From Oscillospiraceae bacterium (GTDB lineage Bacteria > Bacillota > Clostridia > Oscillospirales > Oscillospiraceae), in contig JAIEFH010000182.1 in NCBI GenBank assembly GCA_029067025.1, positions 1-11,724 on the forward strand: 11,724 nucleotides of DNA, read 5' to 3'. Position numbers and translations under genes: made by a program. Positions 7,033 to 11,724 of the stretch are shown in pieces. Under the pieces are notes generated by a model, which had not been told where the DNA came from, ran no database searches, and saw only the letters and a list, made by a program, of their open reading frames with translations. Position 1 is the stretch's first letter. Each line of letters begins with the position of its first letter.

Positions 7033-8313
7033 TCAGCACATATCGGTCATGATGCGGATGATCTCCTTGTCAGTCTCCCGCATCCCGTCCCGGCTGAGGC
7101 GGCCCACATTGAGAATGGTGTTCTCCACGCCCTTGGAGATGATCCCGTCGCCGCCCGAGAACTGCTGGCCGTTGACGTACATTTGATAGCCCAGAATGCC
7201 GCAGTCCACGGCGGCGGCGATCTTACCGGCGCAGGAGGGCTTTGCCCCGTCGCAGATGATGCCCGAGACGATGGCCAGGGAGTTGACCAGCGTGTGGGCG
7301 ATGCAGTTATAGTCGCCCCCCAGCAGGAAGGCGATGCCGCAGCCCGCGCCGCAGCCCGCGCTCACTGCGCCGCAGTAGGCGGACAGGCGGCCGATGCCGG
7401 TTTTCTGGTGGATCGTGATGAGGTTGGACAGCAGCAGGGCCCGGTGGAGCTCATCCCGGCTGGCACCCAGCTCCTTGGCGTATTCGATGACGGGCAGGGA
7501 GGCGGTCATGCCCTGGTTGCCGCTGCCCGAGTTGATGATAACGGGCATCTCACAGCCGCTCATACGGGCGTCGGAGCCCGCGGCGGCGGCGGCCCGGGCG
7601 CGGGTGCGCACGTCGTTTCCAAAGCTCTCCAGAAGCACGCTGCCGACATTGGCGCCCCAGTTGTTTTTCAAGCCCTCAGCGGAGATGGCGCTGTTGTAGG
7701 TGATCTGCCGCTCGATGATCTCCCGGGTGTCGTCCAGGTCGGCGGTCTGGGCAAACTCCACGATGTCCTTTACGTTGAGCAGGCTCCGGTCTGCCATGTC
7801 GGCGGCCTTTTCCGCCTTGACGCCGATCTGGTAGAGAACCTCCCCGTCCTTCTCAATGAGGACGATGTTGGTGTGGTAGTTGGCGATGCGCACCCGGGAC
7901 CAGGAGTCCCCCTTGTACAGGGTGACCACCATGTCCAGGATCTCGTCGGTCTCCAGGGGGCTGATCTGGATCTCGGTGTGGTCCATGTACTCCTTGATCT
8001 GGGGTTTCTGATCTTCCGTGACACCGGCGATGACCTCCAGCACCCGGCCGGCGTCTCCTACGGTCACGCCTGCGGCCACGGCGGCGGCGATACCCTTGAG
8101 CCCGCCGGTATTGGGGACGATGACGCTTTTTACGTTTTTGACGATGTTCCCGCTGACCGCGACCTCACACCGGTCGGGGAGCGCGCCCAGCACCTCCTTC
8201 GCTTTGGCGGCGCAGTAGGCCAGGGCGATGGGCTCGGTGCAGCCCATGGCGGGGACCAATTCTTCCTTCAGGATCTGGACATAGGTCTGATAGCGCACAT
8301 CTGATCGTTCCAT
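7033..8313 (-). CDS. cyuA: L-cysteine desulfidase, CyuA/YhaM (UPF0597) family
   Basis: A 426-residue cytoplasmic enzyme of the UPF0597/COG3681 family, relatives of the L-serine dehydratase alpha subunit. Characterised members split L-cysteine into sulfide, ammonia and pyruvate using an oxygen-sensitive [4Fe-4S] cluster and no PLP. Visible hallmarks are P-A-M-G-C-T-E-P at 21-28, N-S-G-S-G-N-Q-G at 261-268, S-A-Y-C-G-A-V-S-A-G-C-G at 311-322, and C-D-G-A-K-P-S-C-A at 354-362. Cys25, Cys314 and Cys354 have the same spacing pattern I recall for the cluster ligands of the Methanocaldococcus enzyme (25, 282 and 322; the last two 40 apart). The start is ATG 8313-8311, with AGGAGG 8 nt upstream; the frame opens 27 codons further but lacks a ribosome binding site there. 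It is the first gene of the operon, followed by the cystine carrier. Serine or another beta-substituted amino acid could also be a substrate, but the neighbours favour cysteine. Confidence 0.88.
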   Translation of the reverse strand: MERSDVRYQTYVQILKEELVPAMGCTEPIALAYCAAKAKEVLGALPDRCEVAVSGNIVKNVKSVIVPNTGGLKGIAAAVAAGVTVGDAGRVLEVIAGVTEDQKPQIKEYMDHTEIQISPLETDEILDMVVTLYKGDSWSRVRIANYHTNIVLIEKDGEVLYQIGVKAEKAADMADRSLLNVKDIVEFAQTADLDDTREIIERQITYNSAISAEGLKNNWGANVGSVLLESFGNDVRTRARAAAAAGSDARMSGCEMPVIINSGSGNQGMTASLPVIEYAKELGASRDELHRALLLSNLITIHQKTGIGRLSAYCGAVSAGCGAGCGIAFLLGGDYNCIAHTLVNSLAIVSGIICDGAKPSCAGKIAAAVDCGILGYQMYVNGQQFSGGDGIISKGVENTILNVGRLSRDGMRETDKEIIRIMTDMC

Positions 8314-8362
8314 CTCAATACCCTCCTGTCTCAAGTTGGGGGCAGCAGACCGGGAGACCCTG

Positions 8363-8380
8363 ATCGGCCGCCCCGCCGAT
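8363..8380 (-). promoter_or_regulatory. Stem-loop in the leader of the cysteine desulfidase operon
   Basis: ATCGGC (8363-8368) pairs with GCCGAT (8375-8380) around a 6-nt GC loop, within the predicted leader and about 50 nt before the desulfidase start. It does not match a riboswitch class I know, and it lacks a T run, so it is not a terminator. A regulatory role is only possible. Confidence 0.25.
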
Positions 8381-8420
8381 TGGTAATTTTGCATGATTTA
8401 CTGTGGAATTTTGTGCCTTT

Positions 8421-8449
8421 ATACTATCACAATGTTGAAACAAAAGCAA
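8421..8449 (-). promoter_or_regulatory. Candidate promoter of the cysteine desulfidase operon
   Basis: In an AT-rich stretch on the minus strand, TTGCTT (8444-8449), a 17-nt spacer and TAGTAT (8421-8426) form a weak sigma-A-like promoter. The overlapping TATAAA (8418-8423) is an alternative -10. Either would give a leader of about 100 nt before the desulfidase start. The gap 8314-8588 holds no gene. Confidence 0.4.
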
Positions 8450-8469
8450 ATAAAATCAACCGCATTTAG

Positions 8470-8490
8470 ATAATGGATTATAATCATTAT
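8470..8490. promoter_or_regulatory. AT-rich inverted repeat upstream of the cysteine operon promoter
   Basis: ATAATG (8470-8475) and CATTAT (8485-8490) form a 6-bp dyad with a 9-nt AT-rich centre, about 20 bp upstream of the candidate -35. It could be an operator or an activating upstream element. No specific regulator is identified. Confidence 0.25.
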
Positions 8491-8544
8491 ATAAGGAACA
8501 CTTATAGAATAGGCTGACCTGAGTACCGATCCAAACAATTGAAA

Positions 8545-8575
8545 AGCCCCTCCCCCGCTGTGCGGGGGAGGGGCT
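8545..8575 (-). terminator. Rho-independent terminator after the M3 peptidase gene
   Basis: A perfect 14-bp, very GC-rich stem (8545-8558 with 8562-8575) has a 3-nt loop. It lies 13 nt after the peptidase stop, with TTTT following on the minus strand. The plus side has a T run (8578-8582) after two C, but no plus-strand gene reads into it. It isolates the peptidase from the cysteine operon promoter. Confidence 0.88.
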
Positions 8576-8588
8576 CCTTTTTGCGTTT

Positions 8589-10292
8589 TTACTCGATTCC
8601 GCTCAGGTCGAAGCTGTCCAGCCAGGCGCTGGCGGCCTCGCACACGCCCCGCAGGCACTTCTCCTCGAAGGGGCTGTCCAGGCCGGCGTTCTTCAGCAGG
8701 TCGGTGAAGGTGCGGCTGCCGCCCTGGCGGGCGTAGGCCATATACTTCTCCCAGGCCGCCTTGCTGTCCCTCTGGAGCAGGGCCCAGAACTGGAGGGAGA
8801 CCGTCTGGGCAAGGCAGTAGTCGATATAATAGAAGGGGGACTCATAGATGTGGTGCTGGCGCTGCCAGCCCTCGCCCTCGGCGTAGAAGGGGATGTCCCC
8901 GTCCAGCTTCATCCAGGGCATATACACCCCCAGCAGCTTCTTCCAGACGGCGTGGCGCTGGGCGGGGGTCATGTCCGGGTTGGCGTACACCTCATGCTGG
9001 AAGTGGTCCACCATGGTGCCGTAGGGGATGAAGGTGAGGGCGCTGGACAGATGGCTGTACAGGAACTTCCGGGTATCTTTGCCGAAGAAGCCCTCCGCCC
9101 AGGGCCAGGCCATGAACTCCATGGACATGGAGTGAACCTCGCAGGCCTCCATACCGGGCCAGACATACTCCATGGGTACCCGATCGCGGTTGAGCCAGGC
9201 GGCGAAGGCGTGACCCGCCTCGTGGGTGACCACCTCCACGTCGTGCTGGGTGCCGTTGAAGTTGGCGAAGATGAAGGGCACCTCGTAGTCCGGGATGGAG
9301 GTGCAGTAGCCGCCGCCGGCCTTGCCCTCGGTGGACAGCACGTCCAGCAGCTCGCCGTCCAGCATGGTGTTGAAAAACTCGCTGGTCTCAGGGGACAGCT
9401 CGTCGTAGAACTTCTTGCCCTGGGCCAGGATGTCGTCGGGGGTGCCCTGGGGGCGGGGGTTGCCGGAGCGGAACTCCAGGGCGTTGTCCGCGAAGCTCAT
9501 GGGGTACTGCTTGCCCAACCGCTTGGCCTGCTCCCGGTAGACCCGGTCGGCCACGGGCACCAGGTACTTCACCACGGCGGCGCGGAACTTCTCCACGTCC
9601 TCCTTGGTGTAGCAGTTGCGGCCCATGCGGTAGTAGCCCAGGGTGGTATAGCCCTCGTAGCCCAGCTTTTTGCCCATCTCGTCCCGCAGGTGGGTAAGCT
9701 GGTCGTAAATGCCGTCCAGCTTCTCCTGGTTGTCCTTGTACCACTGGCCCTCCGCCTTCCAGGCGGCGAGGCGGCGCTCGTCATCGGGATCCGACTTAAA
9801 GGGGGTGAGCTGGGACAGGGTGTAGGTCTTGCCCTCGAAGGGGATCTGGGCGGAGGCCAGCAGCTTTTCGTACTCTGTGGTCAGCTCGTTCTCCTGCTGG
9901 AGCTGGGGAATGATCTCCGGGGAGAAGGTTTTCAGCTCGATCTCCGCATTGATGAACATCAAATCGCCGTACTCGTTTTCGAAATCCTTGCGGAAGGGGG
10001 AGGCCAGCATGGCGGCCGTCCACGCCTGAGCGTACTCCTGGAGCTGGGGCCCGGCGGTGTTCCAGAACTTCACCTCGTTGTCGTAGAACTCGTCCCGGGT
10101 GTCGATGGTGTGGCGGATATGGGCCAGGCTGCGCTGGGTCATCAGGTGCTTCTGCTCCTGCTCCTGCTGGAGAAAAACGGCCTTGGCCTCCTCATAGCTG
10201 GCCGCGTCCTTCAGGCGCTGGATCAGGCCGGACAGCTTCTGCTTCCGCCCCTCCAGATCGGGGCGCTCATAGGGCATCTCGGAAAATTTCAT
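8589..10292 (-). CDS. M3-family oligoendopeptidase (zinc metallopeptidase, PepF-like)
   Basis: A 567-residue soluble protein without a signal peptide, of the length usual for M3 oligoendopeptidases (COG1164, about 560-600). Such cytoplasmic enzymes cut short peptides. The zinc motif H357-E-A-G-H361 is intact, and E385 in E-V-H-S-M-S-M-E lies 24 residues later, where M3 enzymes have the third zinc ligand. The C-terminal H-I-Y-E-S-P-F-Y-Y-I-D-Y at about 481-492 supplies the transition-state Tyr/His region typical of the family. The N-terminal part is helical, including a Gln/Glu-rich stretch near 41-48. The ATG has AAGGAGG 7 nt upstream. It is preceded by parS and the Nudix gene, and followed by its own terminator. 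A weak promoter (TTGTTT 10335-10340 and TCTAAT 10313-10318, spacer 16) overlaps parS, but co-transcription from the Nudix gene is equally possible. Confidence 0.93.
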   Translation of the reverse strand: MKFSEMPYERPDLEGRKQKLSGLIQRLKDAASYEEAKAVFLQQEQEQKHLMTQRSLAHIRHTIDTRDEFYDNEVKFWNTAGPQLQEYAQAWTAAMLASPFRKDFENEYGDLMFINAEIELKTFSPEIIPQLQQENELTTEYEKLLASAQIPFEGKTYTLSQLTPFKSDPDDERRLAAWKAEGQWYKDNQEKLDGIYDQLTHLRDEMGKKLGYEGYTTLGYYRMGRNCYTKEDVEKFRAAVVKYLVPVADRVYREQAKRLGKQYPMSFADNALEFRSGNPRPQGTPDDILAQGKKFYDELSPETSEFFNTMLDGELLDVLSTEGKAGGGYCTSIPDYEVPFIFANFNGTQHDVEVVTHEAGHAFAAWLNRDRVPMEYVWPGMEACEVHSMSMEFMAWPWAEGFFGKDTRKFLYSHLSSALTFIPYGTMVDHFQHEVYANPDMTPAQRHAVWKKLLGVYMPWMKLDGDIPFYAEGEGWQRQHHIYESPFYYIDYCLAQTVSLQFWALLQRDSKAAWEKYMAYARQGGSRTFTDLLKNAGLDSPFEEKCLRGVCEAASAWLDSFDLSGIE

Positions 10293-10323
10293 GACAGTTC
10301 CTCCTTGGCAGAATTAGAACATA

Positions 10324-10339
10324 TGTTTCACGTGAAACA
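10324..10339. promoter_or_regulatory. parS chromosome-partition site (ParB/Spo0J binding)
   Basis: The 16-bp perfect palindrome TGTTTCACGTGAAACA matches the known Bacillus-type consensus TGTTNCACGTGAAACA at every position. ParB (Spo0J) loads at such sites, spreads, and recruits SMC/ParA for origin segregation. It sits in the 49-bp gap between the Nudix stop (2 bp away) and the peptidase start. In Firmicutes most parS sites cluster around oriC, which agrees with the dnaX-ybaB genes next door. Confidence 0.92.
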
Positions 10340-10341
10340 AT

Positions 10342-10830
10342 TTAGCGGATGGCCTTTCCATTCAGCACAGCCTGAACCAGCTTGTCGCCCTCGCTTCTAT
10401 AGTCCAGGGTGAGCAGGAAGGGCGGGGCGTCCTCCGCCAGCAGCTTGAGGAAGATCTCGTCCCCCTCCCAGATGGGCAGCTCCAGCACCTTCTCGCGGGG
10501 CACCCAGGCCAGCTCACCCTCGCTGCAGTCCGGGTTCAGCTCCCCCGTCCAGCCGGTGGCGGTGAACAGGTACATGAACTGATCCGCCTTGCTGTCGCTG
10601 CACAGGAAGGTGACCACGCCCCGGAATTGGAAGTCGGTCAAAGTAAGGCCGGTTTCCTCCCAGACCTCCCGGCGCAGGCACTCGTCGGGGCTCTCCCCCT
10701 CCTCGAAGCCGCCGCCCACGCCGATCCACTTGCCCTTGTTGATGTCCTCCCGCTTCTTCACCCGGTGGAGCATCAAATACTCCCCCTGGGCGTTTTCCAG
10801 GTAGCACAGGGTGGTGTTGTACATACTCAT
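10342..10830 (-). CDS. Nudix hydrolase (MutT-like)
   Basis: A 162-residue protein with a complete Nudix box G40-x5-E46-x7-R54-E55-V-W-E58-E59-T-G61-L, which binds Mg2+ and hydrolyses nucleoside diphosphate-linked substrates. The G-V-G-G-G-F-E-E-G-E lead-in and W35 resemble 8-oxo-dGTP diphosphatase-type members, but Nudix substrates cannot be named from the box alone. The start is ATG 10830-10828 with AAGGG 5 nt upstream; a second in-frame ATG two codons later (10824) has a spacing of 11 nt. It follows ybaB after a GC-rich spacer and precedes parS and the peptidase gene. Confidence 0.92.
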   Translation of the reverse strand: MSMYNTTLCYLENAQGEYLMLHRVKKREDINKGKWIGVGGGFEEGESPDECLRREVWEETGLTLTDFQFRGVVTFLCSDSKADQFMYLFTATGWTGELNPDCSEGELAWVPREKVLELPIWEGDEIFLKLLAEDAPPFLLTLDYRSEGDKLVQAVLNGKAIR

Positions 10831-10841
10831 CGTATCCCTTC

Positions 10842-10968
10842 ATTGACACCACGCCTCGCCTGTTCGCGACGCGCGGCTTCCTTCCGACTCGGGCTGGTCT
10901 CTGGGGCCGCTGGCCCCATCGCTCGCCCTCGCTCCAGTCCATCCGCGCGGCTCACGACGGCTCGGACG
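10842..10968 (-). other. GC-rich structured intergenic segment, candidate repeat or RNA-forming element
   Basis: This stretch of about 130 bp between ybaB and the Nudix gene has no convincing gene. It contains a perfect 7-bp hairpin (10902-10908 with 10912-10918, 3-nt loop), a direct repeat CGCGCGGCT (10870-10878 and 10944-10952), and other short GC-rich repeats such as CTCGCC (10865-10870 region) and GCTCGCCCTCGCTC at 10921-10934. It lacks a T run, so it is not a standard terminator. It may be a dispersed intergenic repeat of the host genome; that is inference. Confidence 0.4.
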
Positions 10969-11316
10969 CTAGAACGGCAGATTCAGCCCGCCGGTGAGCT
11001 TGGACATCTGGCTGGAAGCGTCGTCGGACGCCTTGCGCAGCGCCTCGTTGACGGCGGCCACGATCAGGTCCTGGAGCATCTCCACATCGTCCGGATCCAC
11101 CGCCTCGGGGTCGATCGTGACGCTCACCAGCTCCTTTTTGCCGGACACGGTGGCGGACACCACGCCGCCCCCCGCCCCGGCCTCATAGGTCTTGGCCTCC
11201 AGCTCCTCCTGGGCCTTGAGCATATCCTGCTGCATCTTCTGGGCCTGACGGATCATGTTGTTCATGTTGCCGCCGCCCATGCCGCCCATGCCGCGGCTGT
11301 TGAATCCCTTTGCCAT
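10969..11316 (-). CDS. ybaB: YbaB/EbfC family nucleoid-associated protein
   Basis: A 115-residue protein of normal size for YbaB/EbfC, small DNA-binding dimers that coat the nucleoid. A Gly/Met-rich N-terminus (about 8-20) is followed by the conserved M-I-R-Q-A-Q-K-M-Q-Q-D-M helix at 21-32. Then come the sheet region G-x-V-x-A-T-V-S-G-K-K-E-L-V-S-V-x-I-D-P-E at about 51-71, and a helical C-terminus ending G-G-L-N-L-P-F. The ATG has AGGAGG 7 nt upstream and lies 24 nt after dnaX, the classic dnaX-ybaB order. recR, the usual third gene, does not follow. Confidence 0.95.
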   Translation of the reverse strand: MAKGFNSRGMGGMGGGNMNNMIRQAQKMQQDMLKAQEELEAKTYEAGAGGGVVSATVSGKKELVSVTIDPEAVDPDDVEMLQDLIVAAVNEALRKASDDASSQMSKLTGGLNLPF

Positions 11317-11340
11317 GTTGTTTCCTCCTATGTCACATCT

Positions 11341-11724
11341 TTATTCGACAATAATGTTATCGCCCGCCTGGGCCAGGAACGCGTCCAGCGCGTCCATTGC
11401 AGGGGCGGCGTCCGGGGCATCCTCCGGCGGGGCCTTGCCCATCTTTACCTCCACCTGGCGCGCCACACCGGTGAGCCTCTGGCAAAGCTCAGCCATGGGC
11501 CGGGTGATGGCGGGGCGATCCAACATATCCCGCAAAAAGTCATTGGCAGCCCACAGGGTGAGCCGGCTCCCGTCAAAGCGCCCCTCCGCCATGGCGGGGT
11601 TGCTGAGGAAGCTGTAATCGCTCACCGCCAGCACACCCTTCAACTGTTCCCGGAAGGCGGTCCAGCCCGGCCAGCCGCCAGCAGGCGCCTGGGCGGCAGG
11701 GATTTCCTCCGCTTTGGGCTGGGG
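11341..11724 (-). CDS. dnaX: DNA polymerase III subunit gamma/tau, C-terminal end (cut by window edge)
   Basis: The frame is open to the right edge for 127 codons and ends in TAA. A Pro/Ala/Gln-rich linker is followed by a small domain with W-P-G-W-x-x-F-R-E-Q-L-K, Y-S-F-L-S-N and L-T-L-W-A-A-N-D-F at moderate spacing, as in the C-terminal tau domain of Firmicute DnaX. The ATPase domain lies outside the window. Identification rests on this C-terminal pattern plus the ybaB gene 24 nt downstream, which almost always follows dnaX. DnaX loads the sliding clamp and couples polymerases at the fork. Confidence 0.85.
   Translation of the reverse strand, partial: PQPKAEEIPAAQAPAGGWPGWTAFREQLKGVLAVSDYSFLSNPAMAEGRFDGSRLTLWAANDFLRDMLDRPAITRPMAELCQRLTGVARQVEVKMGKAPPEDAPDAAPAMDALDAFLAQAGDNIIVE

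Noticed and set aside
5855..7186. A 443-codon plus-strand frame opposite the symporter
   Set aside because: Gln/Gly/His-rich reverse reading of a membrane protein gene, with no start signal.
8419..8658. A 79-codon minus-strand frame across the peptidase terminator
   Set aside because: It overlaps the 3' end of the peptidase gene and the terminator hairpin in another frame and has no ribosome binding site.
10880..10900. Possible signal-recognition-particle RNA, because GGAAGGAAGC appears on the minus strand
   Set aside because: The bases around it do not form the closing pairs and symmetric loop of the SRP RNA tip, and there is no flanking long helix or T-run terminator.

Overview
The window is about 60% GC (estimated by eye) and almost every gene lies on the minus strand; only a LysR-type regulator at 3353-4246 is on plus. 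Gene content and style suggest an anaerobic, high-GC Clostridia, plausibly an Oscillospiraceae-type gut bacterium. The reasons are an asrABC anaerobic sulfite reductase, iron-sulfur enzymes, strong AAGGAGG-type ribosome binding sites, a Bacillus-type parS site, and the dnaX-ybaB pair. The taxonomic guess is inference; no marker here proves it.

Left part (1-4265), inorganic sulfur. The start of a lipoprotein gene (an ABC-transporter binding protein of the BtuF/FepB type) runs off the left edge. Upstream of it lies a complete minus-strand operon asrA-asrB-asrC (3206 down to 278), ending in a perfect hairpin terminator. AsrABC reduces sulfite to sulfide with electrons from NADH. The LysR-type regulator is divergent from asrA. 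The roughly 145-bp gap between them holds two candidate promoters whose -35 regions overlap inside a 34-bp inverted repeat, the arrangement expected if the regulator controls both asrABC and itself.

Middle part (4222-8588), organic sulfur. A second minus-strand operon converges on the regulator. In order of transcription it encodes a CyuA/YhaM-type L-cysteine desulfidase, a sodium/amino-acid symporter most like the YdjN/TcyP L-cystine carriers, and a flavin disulfide reductase of the CoA-disulfide reductase/NADH oxidase family. The last two overlap by 4 bp. Read together this is a route from cystine to sulfide: import, reduction of the disulfide, then desulfidation to H2S, ammonia and pyruvate. 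A 19-bp perfect hairpin serves as a shared terminator between the regulator and this operon. Two different H2S-producing routes therefore sit side by side around one regulator.

Right part (8589-11724), housekeeping and chromosome maintenance. An M3-family oligoendopeptidase, a Nudix hydrolase, YbaB/EbfC and the 3' end of dnaX are all on minus. A perfect 16-bp parS site (TGTTTCACGTGAAACA) lies between the peptidase and Nudix genes. With the dnaX-ybaB pair this suggests the window is in the origin-proximal part of the chromosome. recR, which commonly follows ybaB, is absent here; its place is taken by a GC-rich, hairpin-forming spacer of about 130 bp and the Nudix gene. No tRNA, rRNA, CRISPR array, insertion sequence or prophage gene was seen, and no gap without a gene exceeds about 280 bases.
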